Shown here in pieces: positions 47,295-54,750 of a stretch of DNA of 64,000 nucleotides; the stretch's first letter is position 1; the number at the start of each line of letters is the position of its first letter. The DNA lies in contig NZ_MULI01000014.1 in NCBI RefSeq assembly GCF_002939385.1, positions 1 through 64,000 of the forward strand. The letters run 5' to 3'. The notes below the pieces were generated by a model. That model was not told the origin of the DNA. It saw nothing but the letters and a program-made list of their open reading frames with translations, and searched no databases. The DNA is from Streptomyces sp. MH60. Lineage in GTDB: Bacteria > Actinomycetota > Actinomycetes > Streptomycetales > Streptomycetaceae. A program made the position numbers and the translations under genes.

Positions 47295-48296
47295 TCATCG
47301 CGGCCCCCGCCCGGTCCAGCGGCGATGGAACTGGCGGAACCGCAGCACGCCCTCGTCGTCCGGGGTGTTGATCGAGCCGTCGGTCTCCTCGGCGTCCCGG
47401 TAGATCCGCAGGTCCGCCCGGGTTCCCCACCAGTGCTGGAGCCGGTAGGCCCAGAAGACCGGGGCGGAGCCCAGCAGACCGCCGGCCCGGGGCACGACGG
47501 TCCAGCCGTGCATCGTGGTCCTGTCCCGCGCCACCGGCGTCACGGCCAGCAACTCGTGTGCGACCGGCCGGTCGTCGAGCTCGAAGGTCAGCACCTGGTA
47601 CGAGGGCGTCGAGCGCAGGTGCAGGCAGAGCCGTCCCAGACCTCCGGGGCGCCTGTCCAGGGGGGCGGGCAGGGCGATCGAGTCCGTGGTGATGCGCGCC
47701 CCCATCGTGTGCTTGTTCTCCTCGGCGTCCCAGGTGAGCCGCAGATCTCCCGCGATGCCGTGGACCACCGGGAAGTGGGGCAGGTCGAAGCCGTTCTCCA
47801 GGACCCGGCGGGGCGTGGCGTTGGTGTCGAAGGCGAAGCGGTAGCGCCGGTGGGCCGGCGACGCCGGGCCGAGGTGCGGGAAGTCCGGCGGCGGGTACTC
47901 GGGCACTGCCGAGCCCCTCCAGGTCCAGACGTAGCCGAGCCCCTCCCAGGAGGGGTGGACCCGGGCCGTGGCGCCGCGCGGCACGCGCCGGGTGGACGGG
48001 GCGGCCACGCAGGTCCCCTCCCCGTCGAACCGCCAGTGGTGGAACGCGCACCGCAGTTCCCCGTCCACCACCCGGCCCAGCTCCAGTGCGGCCCCCTGGT
48101 GGGGGCAGAAACGGTCCATGACCACGGCGGCGCCGTCGCCCGTGCGCCAGACCACCACTTCCGTCCCGGCCACGACCGCGGGCCGGGGCCGCCGTCCCAC
48201 CCGGGTGGAGCGCTCGGCCACGTACCATCCCCGCGCCAGGTCGCGGGGGGCTTCGAGATCGCGGGGCGGCCGGCCCCGCACCGGCGCGGGACTCAT
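47295..48296 (-). CDS. Rieske non-heme iron oxygenase (second of three)
   Basis: 333 residues. Rieske ligands lie in FCPHQGAALELG and LRCAFHHWRFDG. The non-heme iron site is ENGFDLPHFPVVHG (D-x2-H-x4-H). An N-terminal segment DLARGWYVAERS is shared with its neighbours. ATG 48296 overlaps the stop of the first Rieske gene (ATGA), so the two are coupled. The three enzymes are clearly paralogous and probably act at different positions or in sequence on one scaffold. That division of labour is inference. Confidence 0.9.
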   Translation of the reverse strand: MSPAPVRGRPPRDLEAPRDLARGWYVAERSTRVGRRPRPAVVAGTEVVVWRTGDGAAVVMDRFCPHQGAALELGRVVDGELRCAFHHWRFDGEGTCVAAPSTRRVPRGATARVHPSWEGLGYVWTWRGSAVPEYPPPDFPHLGPASPAHRRYRFAFDTNATPRRVLENGFDLPHFPVVHGIAGDLRLTWDAEENKHTMGARITTDSIALPAPLDRRPGGLGRLCLHLRSTPSYQVLTFELDDRPVAHELLAVTPVARDRTTMHGWTVVPRAGGLLGSAPVFWAYRLQHWWGTRADLRIYRDAEETDGSINTPDDEGVLRFRQFHRRWTGRGPR

Positions 48297-49402
48297 GTGC
48301 CGGCCTTTCCGTCGTCCGCCGCGCGGTCGACCCACGACTGGTAGTAGCGACGGAACCGGAGGAGCCCGTTGTCGTAGCGCACGTAGACCGTGGGCTGGGC
48401 GTTGCGGGTCGAGTCGTAGACCGGCACGTCCTGGAAGGTCCCCGCCCGGTTCTGGACCCAGAACAGGACGTAGTGGAAGAGGGTGCGGTGCCAGTGTCCC
48501 GTGCGGCGCACGCCGGCCCATCCGACCTGCCGGGTGGCCCGGTCCCCCTCGGGGACGATCCCCATGATCACTTTGTAGATCTCGGTGCCGTCCACGTACG
48601 CCGTGAAGCGCTGCCCACCGGGCCAGCCGTCGACCAGCAACTGCATGCGGCGGCCCATCGCGAACGTGGAGACGACGGCGGTCAGCCAGGCGAACGGGGC
48701 GCGGCGCAGCGGCGGCCGCCATGGCCGTCCGGAGAACCGGACACCGAACCAGGCGTCGTCCCGCGACAGCGGCGGGCCGTTGTCCGCCGCCTCGGACTGA
48801 GCGGTCAGGACGCGGAAATCCACCTCCTCCAGGTCGAGTCCGTGCAGCGCGCTGAAGTGCTGGTGGTCGACCGCGTTCTCCAGTAGCTGCCGGACCGTCC
48901 CGGTGGTCGCGTCGTCGTAGTGGAAGCCGAGGTAGCGGCGGGGCCTGTCGGACAGGGCGGGAAACTCCGGCAGTTCGAAGAGGGGCTCGGCGGTTCCGTA
49001 CCAGACCCAGACGAATCCGTGCGCCTCGCGGGTGGGGTAGGACCGCGTCCGGGCGGTCGTGGGGATGCGCGAGACGCCCGGGATGGCGGAGCAGGTGCCG
49101 TTCCCGTCGAACCGCCAGTGGTGGAAGGGGCAGCGCAGTTGCCCGTCGACGACGTCACCCAGACCCAGGTTGGCGCCCTGGTGGGGGCAGTGCGCGGTGA
49201 CGCACCGTGCCGTTCCCCATCCGTCACGCCACAGCACCACCTCGCGTCCGAACAGCCGCATCCGGTGCGGTCCCTTGCCCAGCCGCGAACCTCTGATCGC
49301 CGCGTACCAGGAAGCGGCGATGTTCGCCCCCGCGGGGTTCGGCGGGAGGGCCGAGACGGGAGTGGTCTCCAGCTCCTCCCCGGAGCCGTCGGCGCCGATC
49401 AT
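48293..49402 (-). CDS. Rieske non-heme iron oxygenase (first of three)
   Basis: 369 residues. Rieske ligands are in HCPHQGANLGLG and LRCPFHHWRFDG. The iron site is ENAVDHQHFSALHG (D-x2-H-x4-H). The protein continues with a START-like domain of the sterol and cholesterol-desaturase type. ATG 49402 overlaps the TGA of the prenyl synthase, so the oxygenase is made in step with the precursor enzyme. No ferredoxin or reductase gene is present in the cluster. Confidence 0.9.
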   Translation of the reverse strand: MIGADGSGEELETTPVSALPPNPAGANIAASWYAAIRGSRLGKGPHRMRLFGREVVLWRDGWGTARCVTAHCPHQGANLGLGDVVDGQLRCPFHHWRFDGNGTCSAIPGVSRIPTTARTRSYPTREAHGFVWVWYGTAEPLFELPEFPALSDRPRRYLGFHYDDATTGTVRQLLENAVDHQHFSALHGLDLEEVDFRVLTAQSEAADNGPPLSRDDAWFGVRFSGRPWRPPLRRAPFAWLTAVVSTFAMGRRMQLLVDGWPGGQRFTAYVDGTEIYKVIMGIVPEGDRATRQVGWAGVRRTGHWHRTLFHYVLFWVQNRAGTFQDVPVYDSTRNAQPTVYVRYDNGLLRFRRYYQSWVDRAADDGKAGT

Positions 49403-50316
49403 GCGGCGGCCCGGTCGTGGACGACCTGAGCGGCCCACCGGAGCATGGACGCGCGCTCGCCGAAACCGTCGAGTTCCGCCACGGCGTGCGCGATCAGTTC
49501 GCGTACCCGCTGCCGCGCCTTCTCCACGCCCATCAGCCGGGGGTACGTCCATTTCCCCGCGGCCCGGTCCTGGCCGACCTCCTTGCCGAACTCGTCGAAG
49601 GTCGACGTCTCGTCGAGTATGTCGTCCACGATCTGATAGGCGAGCCCGAGGTCTCTCGCATACGTCGTCAGACGCGCTATGTCTTCCTGTGACGCGCCTC
49701 CGAGTATCGCCCCGGTGACCACCGAGGCCTCGATGAGCGCCCCGGTCTTCTTGACGTGCATCTCCTCCACGGTCCACGGGTCGACCTGGTCGAGTCCCTG
49801 GCAATGGAGGTCGAGCGCCTGGCCGCCGGAAAGCCCGGAGGGGCCGACCACCTCGATCAGTTTGGCCATGACGCCCAGAAGTTTCTCCGGGTGCAGGGTT
49901 TCGGCGTTGTGGAGAATGAACTCCAGCGCGTACGCGAGAAGTGCGTCTCCTGCCAGCAGCGCCATTCCCTCACCGAACACCCGGTGATTGGAGGGGCTGC
50001 CGCGGCGGAAGTCGTCATCGTCCATGGACGGCAGGTCGTCATGGATGAGTGATGCCGTGTGCAGCATTTCCAGGGCACAGGCCGTGGGCAGGGCAGTGGC
50101 CACATCGGTGTCGAACATCTCGAAGGCCAACAGGCACAGGGTGGGCCGGATGCGCTTTCCGTCGGCCAATAAGGAATAGGCCATCGCCTCACGCAGCCTG
50201 GGCGGCCCCACCGAGTCCACCGAGGAACGCAGTCGTTCGTTCACCTGGCGGCGGAAATTCTCCATCGGGACGGGATAGTCCACGTCCGCCTGGGTGTTTC
50301 CTACGGGCAATGACAT
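49399..50316 (-). CDS. Geranylgeranyl-diphosphate-type polyprenyl synthase
   Basis: 305 residues. The first Asp-rich motif is DDLPSMD (D93, D94, D99, bacterial DDxxxxD form) and the second is DDILDE (D231, D232, D235). The residue five before the first motif is Ala88, where E. coli FPP synthase has Tyr; a small residue there fits GGPP (C20) or longer products rather than FPP. GKRIRP and the HTASLIHDDLP run are typical. Codon 49 is TTA (50172-50170). ATG 50316 has GGGGGAAG about 10 nt upstream. It is the precursor enzyme of the cluster and is coupled to the first Rieske gene. Confidence 0.92.
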   Translation of the reverse strand: MSLPVGNTQADVDYPVPMENFRRQVNERLRSSVDSVGPPRLREAMAYSLLADGKRIRPTLCLLAFEMFDTDVATALPTACALEMLHTASLIHDDLPSMDDDDFRRGSPSNHRVFGEGMALLAGDALLAYALEFILHNAETLHPEKLLGVMAKLIEVVGPSGLSGGQALDLHCQGLDQVDPWTVEEMHVKKTGALIEASVVTGAILGGASQEDIARLTTYARDLGLAYQIVDDILDETSTFDEFGKEVGQDRAAGKWTYPRLMGVEKARQRVRELIAHAVAELDGFGERASMLRWAAQVVHDRAAA

Positions 50317-50404
50317 GAGCGTTCACTTCCCCCGTGTATTCGCAGAACGAGTCATCGACTGACTGTGTACGGACGTGGTGCGGCCGGTCGCCAGGACCTC
50401 GTGC

Positions 50405-51460
50405 TCAGAGAAATGACGGCCGGCCAGGTGCGCTGCGGGACAGCGACCGGTGGTCGGGCGGGCCGGTCACCGTGCTGTCGCCGGCCACGCTCAGCCGCTT
50501 CAGCCAGCGGTCCGTGCCGTCGTATCGCGGCTGGAAGGCACGACGGCCGTGCACGGCGCGGTAGTTGTCGACGATGAGCACGTCTCCCTCGCCGACCACC
50601 ACGTCCCGTTGGGCGCGGCTCAGCTCGTCGACGACCACGGTCAGGGCTTCGGCGGCCTCGTCGTCGCCGGGCAACGCGGTGGTGTAGGGCGCGTCGATCC
50701 GCAGGCACGGGGAGCCCGGAGTGCCGAAGAAGAGGGCGACCGGCTCCGGGTCCTCGTTCATCGCGTGGGCGCGCCGCAGGATCTCGCTGCCGGGAGCGTA
50801 GTCGGCCAGCTGGCGCAGATGTTCCAGGTCCGGGCGGATCAGGAAGCGCTTCTCGCGCAGCACGGACCGGTGGCGTTCGCTCAGCCGCACGTCGTGGACG
50901 CTGCCGATCGTGGTGGGCACGCGGTCGGGGTTCCGGATGCCGAGCAGTGCCAGGTAGCGGCACCGGTCCTGGTGGAAGCCGTCTTCCGTGTGCCACTCCA
51001 GGGCGACCGAGCCGTGACCGCTCTGCTCCCGGCGGTCGCTCTCGACGGGGACCAGGTTCTGCACCATCCGTCCGCGCTGGATGGTGGGCCACGCGAAGAT
51101 CCCGCCCAGCCGGGAGGCCACCAGCGCCAGTTGCGCCTCCTCCGGGGCCTGGCGGGTGTCGTCCAGGCCCTCCTGCCAGGTGAGCGGGGTGGGCCCGCAC
51201 CGGTCCGGGTCCACCCGGACGCCCGAGATGCGCAGCGCGCACAGCGTGGGGGATTCCCGGAGTTCCCGCAGAACGGCACGCAGCGACGCCGGTATTCGAC
51301 GGGCGTGCTCTTCCACTCCCTTATAGAAGGAGGGAATCGAAGGCGATCCTTGGGTGATCAGCGCGGCACGGGCTGCCGCGTGTAATTCATCTGCTTCTGC
51401 GGCGGACAGTGAATGCTCTAAAACGGCGTCCAATGCATACCCCCGTGGTCTGGACGACAA
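50405..51460 (-). CDS. Fe(II)/2-oxoglutarate oxygenase, VioC/clavaminate synthase-like
   Basis: 351 residues. Iron ligands are H157 and E159 (WHTED) and H304 (AVHGRRAFQPRYDG), the last run nearly identical to VioC arginine beta-hydroxylase as I remember it. The LRIDAP segment replaces the VioC LRVDGD segment. One acidic residue thought to bind the arginine guanidinium is thus missing, so the substrate is probably not free arginine. The start may be TTG 51460 or TTG 51433 (GGGGG 6 nt upstream). Either way TTA codons at 51421-51419 and 51385-51383 lie in the coding part that aligns with the VioC N-terminus. It is first in the left operon. Confidence 0.85.
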   Translation of the reverse strand: MSSRPRGYALDAVLEHSLSAAEADELHAAARAALITQGSPSIPSFYKGVEEHARRIPASLRAVLRELRESPTLCALRISGVRVDPDRCGPTPLTWQEGLDDTRQAPEEAQLALVASRLGGIFAWPTIQRGRMVQNLVPVESDRREQSGHGSVALEWHTEDGFHQDRCRYLALLGIRNPDRVPTTIGSVHDVRLSERHRSVLREKRFLIRPDLEHLRQLADYAPGSEILRRAHAMNEDPEPVALFFGTPGSPCLRIDAPYTTALPGDDEAAEALTVVVDELSRAQRDVVVGEGDVLIVDNYRAVHGRRAFQPRYDGTDRWLKRLSVAGDSTVTGPPDHRSLSRSAPGRPSFL

Positions 51461-51501
51461 CCATTTGCGGCAGGTCTTGCAGCTGAGCCTGAGCTGTAGA
51501 A

Positions 51502-51525
51502 GTCGATATGGTACACCATATTGAC
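51502..51525. promoter_or_regulatory. Operator-like palindrome in the divergent cluster promoter
   Basis: ATATGGT (51506-51512) and ACCATAT (51515-51521) flank a 2-nt centre. The symmetry continues outward as GTC/GAC after one mismatch, giving 11-nt arms. A related half-site, GTCATATGGATC, occurs at 51589-51600. The element lies in the 167-bp space between the two operons and could control both. No cluster-specific regulator gene is present, so the binding protein would be encoded elsewhere. Confidence 0.65.
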
Positions 51526-51627
51526 CACCCGTTCGGATGGCCGCAACCCGGAATTTCCCCTTCCGTCACGGTGGTTGTGCGCCCGCAGGTCATATGGATC
51601 ATGCGGTTTCGGCTCTAGGAGGCTGGA

Positions 51628-53169
51628 TTGAGCAGCATCAGAACCCTGAGGTTGTCGGCTTCTGGGCGGGTCAAACGCCTGTTGACCTCGGCCGTCGCCC
51701 AAGTCGCCCCGCCGTTGCGCCGCGGTACCGAGACGGCCGTCGGTGAAGGCATCCATCGCCCCGCCCTGGGGTCCTCCCTGAAATGGCAACTTCAGGTCAC
51801 TCCCGCACGCTTGACAGTGCGCTACCTGGCATCCGCGATGAAACGCGGACGTCTCGCGGCCCTTGCTCCGGAACCTGTGGGAGGGCGGATTTTCGGCCAA
51901 CTTTCAGGTCTCAGGGACGCCTGTATCGAAAGAGTTCTCGCACGTCTCTGTGCCCGCATTCCCGATGGCGCGCGCCTGCATCAGGACATCGCGGAACTGG
52001 CCGAAACCGAATTCGCGGTCCGCCGGGGGATCGCGGAACCGAGGCAGTTGCGGCGCCTCATGGAACTGGCCCCCGGCGAGCTGCGCGTGGTCCGCGACCT
52101 CGGCCGGTCGTGGGACCGCCCCGGTGCCGAGGCGCTCCGCGAGGCGCTCCGGCCCGCCGAGACGCTGGCCTATGTCGCGTGGGACGTGACGCGGTACGCG
52201 ACCGGTCCCGAGACGATCAAGCGCACCAACATCTACGCGGCCTTCATCGACACCCACGGTGCCGCGGCCGCGGACCGGCTGCGCGAGGAAGTGGACGACT
52301 TCAGAGCCCAGTTGGAGAAACGGCTGCAGTCCGTCGGCGCCGCGGACCGGGAACGGCTCCAGCGGGCGGTGGCACTCCACTGCGCCCCCGCCTGGGGCGA
52401 CTATCCGGAACCGGCGCCCGAACGGCACGAGGAGGAGGCCACGGCCGACGGAGTGTCGAGCGCCGTCGTCCTGTTCGGCATGCTGTGCGTGGTCGGTTGG
52501 CTGGTCGCCTACGTGGCGATCATCTACCGGGGCTTCGCCGACCAGACCTACGGCGTGCCGCTCGCCGCTCTCTTCGCCAACCTGACCTGGGAGTTCGCCT
52601 ACGGCTTCCTCCTCGACCCGCTGGGCGACTACTTCCACACCGCGAGCATCTTCGGGTTCCTGGTCGACGCCGTGATCGCCTGGCAGGTGTGGAAGTACGG
52701 CGCGGCGCAGTTCCCGGACAGCGCGCTCGGGCGCTACTTCCGCCCCCTGTTCGGCCTGTTCGTGGCCGTCGCCCTGTCGGTCAACTACCACGCCTTCATC
52801 GACCTGGCCGATCCCGACGGGGAGTACACCGGATTCGGGATCAACCTGATGATGTCGATCCTGTACATCAAGATGCTGGAGGACCGCGGGTCGCCCGCCG
52901 GCCAGTCGATGTACATCGCCCTCGGCAAGTGGCTGGGCACGCTGTGCGCCTGGATCGCCACGGCACTCACCGTCACCACCTCGCCGCAGCGGACCTGGCC
53001 GACGAGCTGGTCCGACTTCGGGCGCAAGGCGCTGGGCAACCGCTCGTACCCGCTGACCCCGCTGATCAACGTGATGTACGGGTGGACGTTCCTGCTCGAC
53101 GCCGCCTACTGCGTCCTCCTCCACCGCCGTCTTCGAGCCGCCGGCATGTCGCCCTGGCGCCGGTTCTAG
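51628..53169 (+). CDS. Fusion of helical domain and PaxB/DmtA1-like membrane terpene cyclase
   Basis: 513 residues. Residues ~60-265 form a soluble helical domain homologous to the protein at 54747-55676. Residues ~280-513 have seven membrane helices and match the fungal PaxB/Pyr4 and bacterial DmtA1 terpene cyclases: IIYRGFADQTYGVPLAALFANLTWEF and the last-helix FLLDAAY. The two acids corresponding to Pyr4 E63 and D218 are E322 and D491. Such enzymes cyclise polyprenyl chains by protonation, usually on meroterpenoid or indole substrates. Here no aromatic prenyltransferase is present. TTG 51628 is the start, with AGGAGG 5 nt upstream. In the helical domain the NSE-like position reads WDVTRY (W185, D186). 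Confidence 0.82.
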   Translation: MSSIRTLRLSASGRVKRLLTSAVAQVAPPLRRGTETAVGEGIHRPALGSSLKWQLQVTPARLTVRYLASAMKRGRLAALAPEPVGGRIFGQLSGLRDACIERVLARLCARIPDGARLHQDIAELAETEFAVRRGIAEPRQLRRLMELAPGELRVVRDLGRSWDRPGAEALREALRPAETLAYVAWDVTRYATGPETIKRTNIYAAFIDTHGAAAADRLREEVDDFRAQLEKRLQSVGAADRERLQRAVALHCAPAWGDYPEPAPERHEEEATADGVSSAVVLFGMLCVVGWLVAYVAIIYRGFADQTYGVPLAALFANLTWEFAYGFLLDPLGDYFHTASIFGFLVDAVIAWQVWKYGAAQFPDSALGRYFRPLFGLFVAVALSVNYHAFIDLADPDGEYTGFGINLMMSILYIKMLEDRGSPAGQSMYIALGKWLGTLCAWIATALTVTTSPQRTWPTSWSDFGRKALGNRSYPLTPLINVMYGWTFLLDAAYCVLLHRRLRAAGMSPWRRF

Positions 53170-53182
53170 GAAGGGAATGCCC

Positions 53183-54079
53183 GTGAACGCGAGCCGTCAA
53201 CAGGTCGTCGACTACTTCGAGGGAACACGCTGGGACTACCGCCACCTGTGGCGCAGCGAGAAGGCCGGGGCCCTGCACTTCGGCTTCTACGACCAGGGGA
53301 TCCGGAACCACGTCACCGCGCTGCGGCGTATGACCGGCTATCTAACGTCCGTCGTCGGGATCACCCCCGAGGACCGCATCATGGACGCCGGCTGCGGGAT
53401 CGGCGGGTGCGTGATCCGCATCGCCGAACGGTTCGGCTGCCGGGCGACCGGCGTGAACATCACTCCCTTCCAGGTCACGGCCGCCCGGGAGGCTGCCCGT
53501 CGGGCGGGCGTCGAGGACAACGTGGAGTTCGTGGAGGCCGACTTCACCGACACCGGGCTCCCCGCGGGCTCGCACACCGTCGTATGGGCGCTGGAGAGCG
53601 TCGTTCACGTCGACGACAAGGAGGCCTTCGTCCGCGAGGCCCACCGGGTGCTGGCTCCCGGCGGCCGACTGATGATCGCCGAGTACCTGGTCCGCGAGGA
53701 GCCCGCGCTCACCCCGGCCGAGGAGGACGAGCTGCGGACCTGGTGCCAGGGGTGGGCGATGCCCGGTCTGCTCTCGGAGGCCGAGTACGAGCGGCTGTTG
53801 CGCAAGCAGGGCTTCGAGGAGATACGAATCCTCGACATCTCCCACCACGTCGCCCCGTCGCTGCGGCGGCTGGGATGGCTGGTGCGGCTGCTCGGCCCCA
53901 CCGCCCCGGCCTTCCGGCGGATCGGAGTGCTGGCTCCGGTACCGGCCGACAACCTGATCGCGTCCGCGGCGCAGATCCGGATGTTCGACGCCGGCGTCTG
54001 GCGCTACAAGGTGGTCACGGCCAGGAAGCCCGGTGACGCCGACTCGGCCGCGGGCACCCCCGCCGAGCCCGCCCCGTGA
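53183..54079 (+). CDS. SAM-dependent C-methyltransferase
   Basis: About 298 residues. Motif I is MDAGCGIGGCVIRIA, followed by VNITPFQVTAAREAARRAGV and ALESVVHVDDKEAFVREAHRVLAPGG. The layout is that of the tocopherol/sterol C24 and prenyl-diphosphate C-methyltransferase group. It may methylate GGPP, a cyclised olefin or an oxygen. GTG 53183 fits the GGAAGG site (8 nt); ATG 53177 is only 2 nt from it. It starts 13 nt after the cyclase stop and ends in a GTGA overlap with the PAP2 gene. Confidence 0.85.
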   Translation: MNASRQQVVDYFEGTRWDYRHLWRSEKAGALHFGFYDQGIRNHVTALRRMTGYLTSVVGITPEDRIMDAGCGIGGCVIRIAERFGCRATGVNITPFQVTAAREAARRAGVEDNVEFVEADFTDTGLPAGSHTVVWALESVVHVDDKEAFVREAHRVLAPGGRLMIAEYLVREEPALTPAEEDELRTWCQGWAMPGLLSEAEYERLLRKQGFEEIRILDISHHVAPSLRRLGWLVRLLGPTAPAFRRIGVLAPVPADNLIASAAQIRMFDAGVWRYKVVTARKPGDADSAAGTPAEPAP

Positions 54080-54750
54080 CCGGGGCCGAGGCTTCGGCCG
54101 GGGCGGTGGCCGCCTCCCGGCACCTCGTCGCATCGGCGGTCTCGGCGGTGGCGCTCCTGGTGCTGGCCGTGCAGGTGACGGCCCGGAGCGATGCCGTCAG
54201 GACGTTCGACGCCGACGCCCGCGCATGGGCCGACCGTTCGCTCGGGGCGCCGGACGGACCCTGGGCGGGCGCCGGCGGGTGGGCGGACCTGGCGGGCTCG
54301 GCCCTGCTCGCCGCGGGTGTGCTCGCGGTCCTCGGCCTGCTGCTGTGGCGTCGGCGTCTCGGCGCCGCCCTCTGGGTGCTGGCCGGACTGAGCGTGCAGT
54401 TCGCCGCCGAGATGCTGCTCGAACCCCTGGTGGGGCGGCCCGCCCCGGTCCCGGCCGACGGCGGGCCCCAGGACGCCGGGTTCAGCTTCCCGTCCGGCCA
54501 CATGGCCTCCGCGACCCTCGTCCTGGTGGTGGTGCTGGTGATGGTGCGCGGGGGCACGTGGCGGTGGTGGCTGTCCCTGGGTGCGGGCGCGCTCCTCGTG
54601 TCGGCCGTCGGCGTCTCCCGCGTCCTGGCCGAGGCCCACCACGCCGTCGACGTCGCGGGCGGCTGCCTGCTGGGACTGACGGTCGGCTGTGCGGTCGCCT
54701 GGCGCCTCGACGCCCGAGATCCGAACTCCTGCGGAAAGGAAGCCAGATGA
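54076..54750 (+). CDS. PAP2-family membrane phosphatase
   Basis: 224 residues with five to six membrane helices. Phosphatase motifs are PLVGRPAP (shortened C1), FSFPSGHMAS (C2) and SRVLAEAHHAVDVAGG (C3, SRx5Hx3D). It would remove phosphate or diphosphate from a lipid on the membrane, for example GGPP or a phosphorylated terpenoid. GTG 54076 overlaps the methyltransferase stop. The stop overlaps the start of the paralogue gene at 54747 (ATGA). Confidence 0.88.
   Translation: MTGAEASAGAVAASRHLVASAVSAVALLVLAVQVTARSDAVRTFDADARAWADRSLGAPDGPWAGAGGWADLAGSALLAAGVLAVLGLLLWRRRLGAALWVLAGLSVQFAAEMLLEPLVGRPAPVPADGGPQDAGFSFPSGHMASATLVLVVVLVMVRGGTWRWWLSLGAGALLVSAVGVSRVLAEAHHAVDVAGGCLLGLTVGCAVAWRLDARDPNSCGKEAR

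Noticed and set aside
51387..51602. Small minus-strand frames in the divergent promoter region
   Set aside because: They cross the operator palindrome and the 5' end of the oxygenase gene, with no ribosome site or known family.
54033..54746. Upstream extension of the tail-anchored protein frame
   Set aside because: It runs through the PAP2 gene in another frame. ATG 54747 has a ribosome site and an ATGA overlap.
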